The notes under the pieces were generated by a model, which made no database searches, was not told where the DNA came from, and worked only from the letters and a program-made list of their open reading frames with translations. Positions 35,007-44,309 of a DNA stretch of 64,000 nt are shown here, piece after piece. Position numbers and translations under genes: made by a program. The number at the start of each line of letters is the position of its first letter. Within the stretch, counting starts at the first letter, position 1. Source of the stretch: Mycolicibacterium moriokaense (GTDB lineage: Bacteria > Actinomycetota > Actinomycetes > Mycobacteriales > Mycobacteriaceae). The stretch covers positions 1,612,001 through 1,676,000 of the forward strand of contig NZ_AP022560.1 of the NCBI RefSeq assembly GCF_010726085.1. Reading direction: 5' to 3'.

Positions 35007-36949
35007 TGCTCTCCTCCGGGGTTGTCCACTCGGGCAAGTACGGTGCCGACGTCGACCTGCTGGCCGACCCCGACATTGAGTTCGACCAACACCCCGTCGG
35101 CGGGAGCGACGATGGTGTGCTCCATCTTCATGGCCTCCAGCCACACCAGGGGCTGTCCGGCTTTGACGGGATCGTTGATCTGGGCGCCGATGCGCAGCAC
35201 CGAACCCGGCATCGGGGCCAGCAGTGAGCCCTGCGCGACGGCGGCATCGGGATCACCGAAGCGGGGCTGCGCCACCAGATGCACTGGCCCCAAGGGCGAA
35301 TCGACGAACACATCGCTTCCGTAGCGGGCGATGTCGAAGGGACGCTCCACGCCGCCGATCGACAACACGACGCGGTCGGCTGCCGCCGCGACGAGCGCGA
35401 TGTCGTCGTGGTCGGGAAGCTCCAGACCGGTGCGGGTATACCGGTATCGGACCGAGTGCTCGCCATAGGACTTGCTCTGATATCCCGAGGCGAGATTGCG
35501 CCAGCCACTCGGTGCGGCGGCGAATACCGTTGCACTGTCGCGGTTCAGCGCGGCATCGGCCAGTGCGGCCGCGACAGCGGACAGCTCGGCGGCGCGGTCG
35601 TCGCCCAGCGGTGCCGCGAGCCGGTCCAGGCCGTGCGTGTCGAAGAACGCCGTGTCGGTGGCGCCGTCGAGGAAGGCCTGGTGTCTTAGGACGTTGACCA
35701 ACAGATCGCGGTTGGTCCGCACGCCGTGGATGCGGGCGCGGGCCAGCGCATCGGCCAGCACGCCAGCGGCTTGGCGTCGCGTGGGGGCCCACGAGATCAC
35801 CTTGGCCAGCATTGGGTCGTAGAAGATCGATACCTGTGAGCCGTCGACGACGCCGGTGTCGAGGCGCACGCCGCGCACGTCGGGATCGAACTCGGTGACG
35901 GCGGGTACATCGAAGCGATGCACGGTGCCCGCTTGCGGCCGCCAGCCCATCGCCGGGTCTTCGGCGTAAACCCTTGCTTCGATTGAGAATCCGCTCGACG
36001 GCGGCGGCTCGTCATCGAGGCGACCGCCGTCGGCGACGTGCAACTGTAACGCGACGAGGTCCAGCCCGGTGGTGGCCTCGGTGACGGGGTGCTCGACCTG
36101 CAGGCGGGTGTTCATTTCGAGGAAATAGAAGTCTCCGTCATCGTCGGCCATGAACTCGACGGTCCCCGCGCCGGTGTAGCCAATCGCCTCCGCAGCCAGT
36201 CGCGCGGCGTCGAACAGCTTGGCGCGCATCCCCGGCGTGCGCTCGACCAGTGGCGAAGGCGCCTCTTCGATGATCTTCTGGTGGCGCCGTTGGATGGAGC
36301 ATTCGCGTTCACCGACGGCCCACACGGTGCCGTGCTGGTCGGCCAGCACCTGGACCTCGACGTGGTGGCCGGTGGCCAGGTAGCGCTCGCAGAACACCGT
36401 CGGGTCGCCGAACGCCGACTGTGCTTCGCGGCGCGCGGCTGCCACTTGGCCTGCCAGCGCGGATAATTCGTCGACCACGCGCATACCGCGGCCGCCGCCG
36501 CCCGCCGACGCCTTGATCAGCACCGGCAACTGGTCGGCGGTCACCGTCTCGGGGTCGAGTTCGGTGAGCACCGGGACACCCGCGGCGGCCATCAACTTCT
36601 TCGCCTCGATTTTCGAGCCCATCGCGGCGACCGCGGCCACCGGCGGCCCGATCCACGTCAGTCCGGCGTCGCCCACTGCCGCGGCGAAATCGGGGTTCTC
36701 CGAGAGGAATCCGTATCCGGGATGGATCGCGTCCGCACCGGCCGCGTGTGCTGCGGCGATCAGCTGTGCGGCGTCGAGGTAACCGCGGGTGCCCTCCAGT
36801 CGCACCCGGGCGTCGGCCTCGGCGACGTGCGGGGATGCCGCGTCGGGATCGGTGTAGACCGCGACCGTGCCGATGCCCAGACGCCGGCAGGTGGCGAACA
36901 CCCGGCGCGCGATTTCGCCGCGGTTGGCCACCAGCACTCGAGTGATCAT
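35003..36949 (-). CDS. accA2: Acyl-CoA carboxylase alpha subunit (biotin carboxylase + BCCP)
   Basis: 648 aa. Biotin-carboxylase domain from MITRVLVANRGEIARRV through HPGYGFLSENPDFA, the ATP loop KASAGGGGRGMRVV, and FLEMNTRLQVEHPVTEATTG. A BT-type linker follows, and the C-terminal BCCP ends with the biotinylation site LEAMKMEHTIVA (Lys about residue 608). It pairs with AccD2. ATG 36949 has GGAGGAGG upstream; the 53-bp palindrome C lies between it and the accD2 stop, so the intergenic hairpin is inside the operon. Substrate candidates: methylcrotonyl-, geranyl- or a related branched CoA. Confidence 0.93.
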   Translation of the reverse strand: MITRVLVANRGEIARRVFATCRRLGIGTVAVYTDPDAASPHVAEADARVRLEGTRGYLDAAQLIAAAHAAGADAIHPGYGFLSENPDFAAAVGDAGLTWIGPPVAAVAAMGSKIEAKKLMAAAGVPVLTELDPETVTADQLPVLIKASAGGGGRGMRVVDELSALAGQVAAARREAQSAFGDPTVFCERYLATGHHVEVQVLADQHGTVWAVGERECSIQRRHQKIIEEAPSPLVERTPGMRAKLFDAARLAAEAIGYTGAGTVEFMADDDGDFYFLEMNTRLQVEHPVTEATTGLDLVALQLHVADGGRLDDEPPPSSGFSIEARVYAEDPAMGWRPQAGTVHRFDVPAVTEFDPDVRGVRLDTGVVDGSQVSIFYDPMLAKVISWAPTRRQAAGVLADALARARIHGVRTNRDLLVNVLRHQAFLDGATDTAFFDTHGLDRLAAPLGDDRAAELSAVAAALADAALNRDSATVFAAAPSGWRNLASGYQSKSYGEHSVRYRYTRTGLELPDHDDIALVAAAADRVVLSIGGVERPFDIARYGSDVFVDSPLGPVHLVAQPRFGDPDAAVAQGSLLAPMPGSVLRIGAQINDPVKAGQPLVWLEAMKMEHTIVAPADGVLVELNVGVGQQVDVGTVLARVDNPGGEQ

Positions 36950-36964
36950 CTCGCCTCCTCCAGG

Positions 36965-37017
36965 GCGATTTGTGTGCATTTCGGCGCGCTCACCACTCCT
37001 GAACGCACACAAATCGC
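36965..37017. repeat. 53-bp palindrome inside the carboxylase operon, copy C
   Basis: Perfect 13-bp arms GCGATTTGTGTGC (36965-36977) and GCACACAAATCGC (37005-37017), 27-nt centre. It starts 2 bp after the accD2 stop (minus-strand reading) and ends 15 bp before the accA2 ATG. On the minus strand the centre has TGAGCG at element positions 26-31, the same place as in copies A1 and A2. It could cause partial termination or mRNA processing between accD2 and accA2. Confidence 0.75.
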
Positions 37018-37019
37018 AG

Positions 37020-38615
37020 TCACATCCGGAAGACGCCGAAGTTCGACGTCCCCTTGATCGGGCCGTTGGCGATCGCCGACAGGCACATTCCGAGCACCGT
37101 GCGGGTGTCGCGTGGGTCGATCACACCGTCGTCGTAGAGCCGACCGGACAAAAACATCGGCAGCGACTCCGCCTCGATCTGCGCCTCGACGGCGGCGCGC
37201 AGTGCAGCGTCGGCGTCCTCGTCGACCTGTTGGCCGCGAGCCTCGGCGGCGGCGCGGCTGACGATCGACAGCACCCCGGCCAGCTGAGTGCCGCCCATGA
37301 CCGCGGACTTGGCGCTCGGCCAGGCGAACAGGAAACGCGGGTCGTAGGCCCGCCCGCACATGCCGTAGTGGCCCGCGCCGTAGGAGGCGCCGATCAGCAG
37401 GGAGATATGCGGCACGGTCGAATTGGAAACGGCGTTGATCATCATCGAGCCGTGCTTGATCATCCCGCCTTCCTCGTATTTCTTGCCGACCATGTAGCCG
37501 GTCGTGTTGTGCAGGAACAACAGTGGCGTGTCGGCGCGGTTGGCCAACTGGATGAACTGTGCGGCTTTCTGCGACTCCTCGCTGAACAGCACGCCGCGGT
37601 GGTTGGCCAGGATGCCGATCGGATACCCGTACAGCGTGGCCCAGCCGGTCACGAGCGACGACCCGTAGAGCGCCTTGAACTCGTCGAACTCGGAGCCGTC
37701 GACGATGCGGGCGATCACCTCGCGCGGGTCGAACGGCACCCGCAGATCCGACGGCACGATGCCGAGCAGTTCCTCGGCGTCGAACAGCGGCTCTATCGCC
37801 GGACCGGGCGCCGGGCCCTGCTTGCGCCAGTTCAGCCGCGCCACGATACGGCGGCCGATGCGGATCGCGTCGGGTTCGTCGATCGCGAAATAGTCGGCCA
37901 GACCCGATGTGCGGGCGTGCATCTCGGCGCCGCCCAGCGACTCGTCGTCGGATTCCTCACCGGTGGCCATCCTCACCAGCGGCGGCCCCGCCAGAAACAC
38001 CTTGGATCGTTCTTTGATCATCACCACGTGATCGGACATGCCGGGGATGTACGCGCCGCCTGCCGTCGAGTTACCGAAAACCAGTGCAATGGTCGGGATG
38101 CCCGCTGCCGACAGCCGGGTCAGGTCGCGGAACATCTGCCCGCCGGGGATGAAGATCTCCTTCTGCGTCGGCAGATCTGCGCCGCCCGACTCGACCAGCG
38201 AGATGACCGGCAAGCGGTTCTCCAACGCGATCTGGTTGGCTCGCAACACCTTTTTCAAGGTCCACGGGTTGCTGGTGCCGCCCTTGACCGTCGGGTCGTG
38301 GGCCACCAGCATGCACTCCACGCCCTCGACGGCCCCGATGCCGGTCACCACGCTGGCGCCGACGGCGAAGTCGCTGCCCCAGGCGGCCAGCGGGCTGAGC
38401 TCCAAGAACGGCGAATCAGGATCGAGCAGCATCTCGATGCGTTCGCGCGCCGTCATCTTGCCGCGCTCGTGATGACGCCGCACGTACTTCTCGCCGCCAC
38501 CCGCGAGCGCCTTGGCATGTTCTGCGTCGAGTTCGGCCAGCTTGGCCGTCATCACCTCGGCGGCCTCGGTGAACGCCGCCGATCGCGAATCGATGGTGGA
38601 TTTCAGCTTGGTCAT
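37020..38615 (-). CDS. accD2: Acyl-CoA carboxylase beta subunit (carboxyltransferase)
   Basis: 531 aa carboxyltransferase. Signatures ISLVESGGADLPTQKEIFIPGG, FGNSTAGGAYIPGMSDHVVM, FLHNTTGYMVGKKYEEGGMIKHGSMM and GASYGAGHYGMCGRAYDPRFLFAWPSA. It is close to methylcrotonyl/geranyl-CoA carboxylase beta chains, which have the NTTGYMVG and YGMCGRA blocks. ATG 38615 overlaps the fadE13 stop (ATGA). With AccA2 it carboxylates an unsaturated branched acyl-CoA; the true substrate is unresolved. Confidence 0.93.
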   Translation of the reverse strand: MTKLKSTIDSRSAAFTEAAEVMTAKLAELDAEHAKALAGGGEKYVRRHHERGKMTARERIEMLLDPDSPFLELSPLAAWGSDFAVGASVVTGIGAVEGVECMLVAHDPTVKGGTSNPWTLKKVLRANQIALENRLPVISLVESGGADLPTQKEIFIPGGQMFRDLTRLSAAGIPTIALVFGNSTAGGAYIPGMSDHVVMIKERSKVFLAGPPLVRMATGEESDDESLGGAEMHARTSGLADYFAIDEPDAIRIGRRIVARLNWRKQGPAPGPAIEPLFDAEELLGIVPSDLRVPFDPREVIARIVDGSEFDEFKALYGSSLVTGWATLYGYPIGILANHRGVLFSEESQKAAQFIQLANRADTPLLFLHNTTGYMVGKKYEEGGMIKHGSMMINAVSNSTVPHISLLIGASYGAGHYGMCGRAYDPRFLFAWPSAKSAVMGGTQLAGVLSIVSRAAAEARGQQVDEDADAALRAAVEAQIEAESLPMFLSGRLYDDGVIDPRDTRTVLGMCLSAIANGPIKGTSNFGVFRM

Positions 38616-39760
38616 GACTGAAACCCAAGGGTTTTGGCGGCCAGGCTGGTGAGGATCTCCGTCGTACCGCCGCCGATGCCGAGGATGCGCATATCGCGAT
38701 ACTGCCTTTCGACTTCGGATTCGGCCATATACCCCAGCCCGCCGAACAACTGCACCGCCTGATTGGCCACCCACTCGCCCGCCTCGACGGCGGTGTTCTT
38801 GGCAAAGCACACCTCAGCGATCAGGTTGACTTCACCGGCCAGCTGCCGTTCGACGACATGACGGGTGTACACCCGGGCCACGTCGATGCGCCGCGCCATC
38901 TCCGAAAGCGTGTTCTGCACCGACTGTCGCGAGATCAACGCTCTGCCAAACGTTTCCCGGTTGCGGCACCACTCGAGGGTCAGATCGAGGCAGCGCTGCG
39001 CGCTGGCGTAGGCCTGTGTCGCCAGGCCGACCCGTTCGGACACGAACGCCGCGGCGATCTGCCGGAACCCTGAGTTTTCCGGCCCGATCAGGTTGGCGAC
39101 GGGCACGCGGACGTCGGTGTAGGACAGTTCGGCGGTGTCGGACGACCGCCAGCCCATCTTGTCCAGCTTGCGACTGACCTCAAAACCCGGTGTGCCCTTG
39201 TCCACGACGATCAGGGACACGCCGCCAGCGCCGGGCCCGCCCGTGCGCGCCGCAGTCACCACGTAGTCGGCGCGCACGCCCGACGTGATGTAGGTCTTGG
39301 CGCCGTTGATGACGTACTCATCCCCGTCGCGTTGCGCTTTGGTAGTGAGATGGCCGACGTCGGAACCGCCGCCGGGCTCGGTGATGGCCAGGCTGCCGAT
39401 GAGATCGCCCGCCAGCGTCGGGCGCACGTACGTGTCGATCAGCCGCCGGTCGCCGGAAGCGATCATGTGCGGCACGGATATCCCGCAGGTGAACAGCGAC
39501 GCGTACACACCGCCAGGGGAGCCGGCGTAGTGCATCTCTTCGCAGATGACCACCGCGTCGGCCCCGTCGCCGCCACCGCCACCCACCGCCTCGGGAAAGG
39601 CCGCACCGAGCAGGCCCGCGTCACCGGCCTTGCGGTGCAGCTCGCGCGGCAGCTCGCCGTCGCGCTCCCACTCGTCGATGTGCGGCAACACCTCGCGTTC
39701 TACGAACGCCCGCACCGTCTTTCGGAGTTGTTCCCGTTCCGGGGTGTGCCAGATGCTCAA
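38612..39760 (-). CDS. fadE13: Acyl-CoA dehydrogenase
   Basis: 382 aa from TTG 39760 (LSIWHTPEREQLRKTVRAF). Signatures SLAITEPGGGSDVGHLTTKA, NGAKTYITSGVRADY, and C-terminal LFGGLGYMAESEVERQYRDMRILGIGGGTTEI with the catalytic-region Arg and Gly. GAGGAG lies 8 nt before the TTG, and the TTG overlaps the TGA of the AtuA-like gene (CGTTGA), so translation is coupled. Starting upstream would add unrelated residues. Symbol from synteny with Rv0975c. Confidence 0.92.
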   Translation of the reverse strand: MSIWHTPEREQLRKTVRAFVEREVLPHIDEWERDGELPRELHRKAGDAGLLGAAFPEAVGGGGGDGADAVVICEEMHYAGSPGGVYASLFTCGISVPHMIASGDRRLIDTYVRPTLAGDLIGSLAITEPGGGSDVGHLTTKAQRDGDEYVINGAKTYITSGVRADYVVTAARTGGPGAGGVSLIVVDKGTPGFEVSRKLDKMGWRSSDTAELSYTDVRVPVANLIGPENSGFRQIAAAFVSERVGLATQAYASAQRCLDLTLEWCRNRETFGRALISRQSVQNTLSEMARRIDVARVYTRHVVERQLAGEVNLIAEVCFAKNTAVEAGEWVANQAVQLFGGLGYMAESEVERQYRDMRILGIGGGTTEILTSLAAKTLGFQS

Positions 39761-41454
39761 CGAAGCAGCTCCTCGGGTATCTCGATCAACCGGCTGCGCA
39801 GCCATTCACCCAACCCCTTGGCCTGTGGGTCGAAGCGTGCCTGATAGGCCACCCCTCGGCCGAGGATGCCCTCGATCACGAAGTTCACCGCCCGCAGGTT
39901 CGGCAGCAGATGCCGCTTCACGTTCAGATCGGTTGTCTCAGGCAGCAACTCGCGAAGCTTGTCGACGGTCAGGGTGTGCGCCAGCCAGCGCCAGTGGTCG
40001 TCGCGGCGTACCCACACTCCGACGTTGGCGTTGCCGCCTTTGTCACCGCTGCGTGCGCCCGCAACAACTCCCAGGGGCACGCGCCGTGTCTCGCCGGCGA
40101 CGATCGGCTCCGGCAGCGCGGGCGTCGGAACGTCGGCCAGGTCCAAAGTCTCTGCGGCGGGCGGAATCTCGCTGCGGCTGCCGTCGGCGTGCACCGCGAC
40201 GTGGTGCACGGCGGAAGCGGGCACATAGGCGGGCTCGAACACGCCGAACACCTGACCGTCGCCCGGTGGCGTGGTGGCGGTGAAGCCCGGATAGCTGGCC
40301 AGTGCGAGTTCGACTGCCGCCGAGGAGAATTTGCGTCCGACATTCGCGGGGTCGGGGTCGCGCACCACGCACCGTAGCAGCGCGCTGGCCGCTTCCTCGG
40401 TGTCGGCATCGACGTGATCGGTGCGTGCCAGCGTCCACTCCATCTCGGCAGGTTTGACCGTCAGCGTCTCCTCGAGTTGTTTGCGCACGAGCGCGGCCTT
40501 GGCTTCGATGTCCAATCCGGTGAGCACCAGCGTCATCTCGTTGCGGAATCCGCCGACGGCGTTGAGCGACACCTTCATCGTCGGCGGCGGCGGTTCGCCC
40601 TTCACCCCGCTGATCCGAACGCGGTCGGGCCCGTCATCGGTCAGCTCGATCGTGTCGACCCGCAGCGTCGCGTCGGGATTGGCGTATCGGCCGCCGGTGA
40701 TCTCGTAGAGCAGCTGCGCGGTGACGGTGTCCACGGTGACGGCACCACCGGTGCCCGGGTGTTTGGTGATCACCGACGACCCGTCGGAATCGATCTCGGC
40801 CAGCGGGAAGCCGGGACGAGTGAGGTCCGGTATCTCGGTGAAGAACGAAAAGTTGCCGCCGGTGGCTTGCGCACCGCATTCGATGACGTGGCCCGCGGCG
40901 ATCGCGCCCGCGAGCCGGTCGTAATCGGTGCGGCCCCACCCGTGATGTGCGGCCGCGGGACCGACGACGACCGACGCGTCGGTGACCCGACCGGTGACGA
41001 CGACGTCGGCGCCCGCGTTCAGGCAGTCGACGATGCCCCACGCTCCGAGGTAGGCGTTGGCCGCCAGGGGCGTGCCGAGCCCGAGCTCCTCGGCGCGAGG
41101 CAGCAGGTCGTCGCCCTCGACGTGGGCTACCGTCGCGTTCAAGCCGAGCCGGTCGGCCAGGCCCCGCACCGCGGCCGCCAACCCCGCGGGATTGAGGCCG
41201 CCGGCGTTGGCGACGATGCGGACGCCGCGGTCCAGCGCCGTGCCCAGGCATTCCTCGAGTTGGACGAGGAAGGTCTTGGCGTAGCCACGGTCGGGGGATC
41301 TGGCGCGGTCGCGCGCCAGGATCAGCATGGTCAGCTCGGCGAGGTAGTCGCCGGTGAGGTAGTCCAGGTCGCCACCGGTGAGCATCTCTCGCATGGCCGC
41401 GAGCCGGTCACCGTAGAAGCCCGAGCAGTTGCCGATGCGAACCGCAGGCGTCAC
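39757..41454 (-). CDS. AtuA-like acyclic terpene utilisation family protein
   Basis: 565 aa, matching Rv0976c. An N-terminal DUF1446/AtuA domain (VRIGNCSGFYGDR, RIVANAGGLNPAGLA, VVVTGRVTDASVVVGPAAAHHGWG, IECGAQATGGNFSFF) and a C-terminal AtuA-associated domain (VPLGVVAGARSGDKGGNANVGVWVR). AtuA in Pseudomonas belongs to the citronellol/geraniol pathway, next to geranyl-CoA carboxylase. First gene of this operon. GTG 41454 is chosen because GAGGGGAG lies 8 nt upstream; an in-frame ATG at 41475 precedes that ribosome-binding site. Biochemical role unknown. Confidence 0.85.
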   Translation of the reverse strand: MTPAVRIGNCSGFYGDRLAAMREMLTGGDLDYLTGDYLAELTMLILARDRARSPDRGYAKTFLVQLEECLGTALDRGVRIVANAGGLNPAGLAAAVRGLADRLGLNATVAHVEGDDLLPRAEELGLGTPLAANAYLGAWGIVDCLNAGADVVVTGRVTDASVVVGPAAAHHGWGRTDYDRLAGAIAAGHVIECGAQATGGNFSFFTEIPDLTRPGFPLAEIDSDGSSVITKHPGTGGAVTVDTVTAQLLYEITGGRYANPDATLRVDTIELTDDGPDRVRISGVKGEPPPPTMKVSLNAVGGFRNEMTLVLTGLDIEAKAALVRKQLEETLTVKPAEMEWTLARTDHVDADTEEAASALLRCVVRDPDPANVGRKFSSAAVELALASYPGFTATTPPGDGQVFGVFEPAYVPASAVHHVAVHADGSRSEIPPAAETLDLADVPTPALPEPIVAGETRRVPLGVVAGARSGDKGGNANVGVWVRRDDHWRWLAHTLTVDKLRELLPETTDLNVKRHLLPNLRAVNFVIEGILGRGVAYQARFDPQAKGLGEWLRSRLIEIPEELLR

Positions 41455-41765
41455 CTGACACGCTCCCCTCGTCATCGAGTGCGGGGCCGACCAACCGGTA
41501 GGTTAGCCGCTATCGCCGCCGATAGCGCAGCCAGGGTTGAACTCAAGCCGCCGACCACGACCCTGGGTGCTATCTCGACGGTAGGGCCGACCGTAGCGCC
41601 GGACCGGGCGCCCGTGTTGTCCTGCGCATTCTGGGCTGCAGGCCGGCGCCCGCGGCGCATTTTGGAGCAGATACAGGTCACGGGCTATCCTGAAGGGCAC
41701 TTGCCGACGCCTGACACCTCGCGCGGCTGACGACTTCAGTACTTCTCAAGAGGAGAATCTCGATC
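41455..41765. other. Intergenic region between the carboxylase operon and rpmF
   Basis: About 311 bp without a gene. It must hold divergent promoters. A hairpin GCTATCG-CCG-CGATAGC is near 41510-41527. A plausible rpmF promoter is TTGGAG (41662-41667), 18 bp, TATCCT (41686-41691), giving a 5' UTR of roughly 65 nt. The PE_PGRS genes that occupy this interval in M. tuberculosis, as remembered, are absent. Confidence 0.5.
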
Positions 41766-41939
41766 ATGGCTGTGCCCAAGCGCAGGATGTCGCGTGCGAA
41801 CACCCGTAGTCGGCGTTCGCAGTGGAAGGCCAAGCGCACCGAGCTCGTGGGCGTGACCGTCGCGGGCCAGCAGCACAAGGTGCCGCGCCGCCTGCTCAAG
41901 GCCGCGCGCCTCGGCCTGATCGATCTCGACCGCCGCTGA
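41766..41939 (+). CDS. rpmF: 50S ribosomal protein L32
   Basis: 57 aa, very basic: [20 protein letters not shown], then [20 protein letters not shown]. No CxxC zinc ribbon is present, so it is the cysteine-free form of L32, as in M. tuberculosis RpmF. AAGAGGAG lies 10-17 nt before the ATG. Confidence 0.95.
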   Translation: MAVPKRRMSRANTRSRRSQWKAKRTELVGVTVAGQQHKVPRRLLKAARLGLIDLDRR

Positions 41940-41969
41940 TCAGGGGGAGTGCCCCCGCATCGGCGCGCC

Positions 41970-41988
41970 TCTCAGGTCACTCTCAGAT
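41970..41988. promoter_or_regulatory. MprA box upstream of mprA
   Basis: Two 8-bp direct repeats, TCTCAGGT and TCTCAGAT, are separated by three bases (CAC), the 19-bp layout remembered for the MprA recognition site. It lies 14 bp before the mprA GTG, consistent with autoregulation of the operon. Confidence 0.75.
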
Positions 41989-42002
41989 AGTGGGTTGACA
42001 CT

Positions 42003-42695
42003 GTGGCTGTGCGCATACTTGTCGTCGACGATGACCGCGCTGTGCGCGAATCGCTGCGTCGGTCGCTGTCGTTCAACGGGTACTCGGTCGAGTTGGCGCA
42101 GGACGGACTCGAAGCCCTCGAACTGATCGCCAGCAATCGCCCCGATGCCCTGGTTCTCGATGTGATGATGCCGCGGCTGGATGGCCTCGAGGTCTGCCGT
42201 CAGCTCCGCAGCACCGGCGACGATCTGCCCATACTCGTGCTGACCGCGCGCGACTCGGTGTCCGAACGTGTCGCCGGGCTCGATGCGGGTGCCGACGACT
42301 ATCTGCCGAAGCCGTTCGCGCTCGAGGAGCTGCTCGCCCGGATGCGCGCGCTGCTGCGGCGCACCTCGCCGGACGACGGCGCGGAGTCGCCCGCGATGAC
42401 CTTCTCGGATCTGTCCCTCGATCCGGTGACCCGCGAGGTGACCCGTGGGCAACGGTCGATCAGTCTGACCCGTACCGAGTTCGCACTTCTCGAGATGCTG
42501 ATCGCGAACCCGCGGCGGGTGCTCACCCGCAGCCGCATCCTCGAGGAGGTGTGGGGCTTCGACTTCCCCACGTCGGGTAACGCCCTCGAGGTCTATGTCG
42601 GGTATCTGCGCCGCAAGACGGAGGCGGAAGGAGAGCCGCGGCTGATCCACACCGTGCGCGGGGTGGGTTATGTGCTGCGCGAGACCCCACCCTGA
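42003..42695 (+). CDS. mprA: Response regulator MprA
   Basis: 230-aa OmpR/PhoB-type regulator. Receiver domain with acidic pocket VVDDD (residues 7-11), phosphoacceptor Asp in LVLDVMMP (D53 here), Thr in LVLTARD and Lys in [15 protein letters not shown]. The C-terminal winged helix has [13 protein letters not shown] and [14 protein letters not shown]. Nearly identical to remembered Rv0981. It controls envelope-stress genes including pepD, sigB and sigE. GTG start. The stop overlaps the mprB ATG by one base. Confidence 0.96.
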   Translation: MAVRILVVDDDRAVRESLRRSLSFNGYSVELAQDGLEALELIASNRPDALVLDVMMPRLDGLEVCRQLRSTGDDLPILVLTARDSVSERVAGLDAGADDYLPKPFALEELLARMRALLRRTSPDDGAESPAMTFSDLSLDPVTREVTRGQRSISLTRTEFALLEMLIANPRRVLTRSRILEEVWGFDFPTSGNALEVYVGYLRRKTEAEGEPRLIHTVRGVGYVLRETPP

Positions 42696-44170
42696 TGTCG
42701 GCACCGAAGTACTCGCCCGAGCCCCGGCCCTCGGCGCAGCCGGCGAGTTCACTATCGCTTCGCTGGCGAGTGATGCTGCTCGCGATGTCGATGGTGGCGA
42801 TGGTCGTGGTCCTGATGGCCGTCGCCGTGTACGCCGTCGTCTCCCGCGCGCTCTACGACGACATGGACAACCAGCTGCACAGCAGGGCCAGGCTGCTGAT
42901 CGAGAGCGGCTCGCTGACCAGCGACCCCGGGAAGGCGATCGAGGGCACCGCCTACTCCGATGTCAACGCGATGCTGGTGAATCCGGGACGCTCGATCTTC
43001 ACCGCCAACCAGGAGGGCCAGACCCTGCCGCTCGGCGATCCCGAGAAGGCCGTCATCCGCGGCGACCTGTGGATGTCGAAGCGGTCGGTCAACCAGCAGC
43101 GGGTACTGGCGCTGCACCTGTCCAACGGAAGTTCGTTGCTGATCTCCAAGAGCCTGGTGCCGACCGATCAGTTGCTGAAACGGCTCGGGACGGTGTTGCT
43201 AATCGTCGGCGGGGTCGGTGTGGTGGTGGCCGCGATGGCGGGCGGCGCTGTCGCCCGGGCGGGGCTTCGACCGGTGGCGCGACTCACCGAAGCCGCGGAG
43301 CGGGTCGCCCGCACCGACGATCTGCGGCCGATCCCTGTCTATGGCAGCGACGAACTCGCCCGTCTCACTGAGGCTTTCAACATGATGCTGCGGGCGCTCG
43401 CCGAATCGCGCGAGCGTCAAGCACGACTCGTGACCGACGCCGGCCACGAACTGCGCACGCCGCTGACGTCCTTGCGCACCAACGTCGAGCTGCTGATGGC
43501 ATCGATGGCCCCCGGCGCTCCCCGACTGCCCGAGGATGAGATGGCGGGTCTGCGCGCGGATGTCATCGCCCAGATCGAAGAACTGTCCACCCTCGTCGGC
43601 GATCTGGTCGATCTGACCCGCGACGAAGCCGGTGTGGTCATCCATGAACCCGTCGACATGACCGAGATCGTCGACCGTTCGCTGGAACGAGTTCGCCGCC
43701 GCCGCAACGACATTGAATTCGATGTATCCGTGGTGCCATGGCAGGTCTACGGCGACAGCAGCGGACTGGGCCGTGCGGTCCTCAACGTGCTGGACAACGC
43801 TGCCAAGTGGAGCCCGCCGGGCGGACGGGTCGGCGTTCGATTGGAACAGATCGACCCCGGCCACGCCGAGCTTGTCGTGACTGATCAGGGTCCGGGTATC
43901 CCGCCCGAGGAACGGCGATTCGTGTTCGAGCGCTTCTTCCGCTCGGAATCCGCGCGGTCGATGCCGGGCTCGGGGCTTGGCCTGGCCATCGTGAAACAGG
44001 TTGTGCTCAAACACGGCGGCGCGTTACGCGTGGAGTACGCCGACCCGGGCGCACAGCCGCCGGGCACCGCGATCCACATGGTGCTCCCCGGTAGACCGTT
44101 GTCCGGCGACACGGACCGACACGCGGGCACGGGCGTGGACTTGCCCGTGGTCAGCGCCGACAATGATTAG
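42695..44170 (+). CDS. mprB: Sensor histidine kinase MprB
   Basis: 491 aa. Two membrane spans (about residues 24-48 and 167-190) enclose an extracytoplasmic sensor domain; then HAMP (ARAGLRPVARLTEAAERVA), HisKA with phosphoacceptor DAGHELRTPLTSLRTN (His about 251) and an ATPase with N box NVLDNAAKWS, G1 DQGPGIPPE and G2 GSGLGLAIVKQ. It phosphorylates MprA in response to envelope stress; in M. tuberculosis the sensor domain binds DnaK. Confidence 0.95.
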   Translation: MSAPKYSPEPRPSAQPASSLSLRWRVMLLAMSMVAMVVVLMAVAVYAVVSRALYDDMDNQLHSRARLLIESGSLTSDPGKAIEGTAYSDVNAMLVNPGRSIFTANQEGQTLPLGDPEKAVIRGDLWMSKRSVNQQRVLALHLSNGSSLLISKSLVPTDQLLKRLGTVLLIVGGVGVVVAAMAGGAVARAGLRPVARLTEAAERVARTDDLRPIPVYGSDELARLTEAFNMMLRALAESRERQARLVTDAGHELRTPLTSLRTNVELLMASMAPGAPRLPEDEMAGLRADVIAQIEELSTLVGDLVDLTRDEAGVVIHEPVDMTEIVDRSLERVRRRRNDIEFDVSVVPWQVYGDSSGLGRAVLNVLDNAAKWSPPGGRVGVRLEQIDPGHAELVVTDQGPGIPPEERRFVFERFFRSESARSMPGSGLGLAIVKQVVLKHGGALRVEYADPGAQPPGTAIHMVLPGRPLSGDTDRHAGTGVDLPVVSADND

Positions 44171-44212
44171 CCAGGGAGCGCTGGGGAAGCAAGTCTGTGC
44201 GTGTCCCGAAAG

Positions 44213-44233
44213 TTCTCTAAGTGGATTCTCAGC
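44213..44233. promoter_or_regulatory. Possible MprA half-site pair upstream of pepD
   Basis: TTCTCTAA (44213-44220) and TTCTCAGC (44226-44233) are loosely similar direct repeats, but their 5-nt spacing differs from the 3 nt of the mprA box. pepD is a known MprA target in M. tuberculosis. Weak support. Confidence 0.3.
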
Positions 44234-44309
44234 CCGCTTAGGCAACTTTGACGGTGCGAACGCCGTTGTTCTATTTGCCGGACCACAACAGGAAGAACAC
44301 CGCAGCGAG

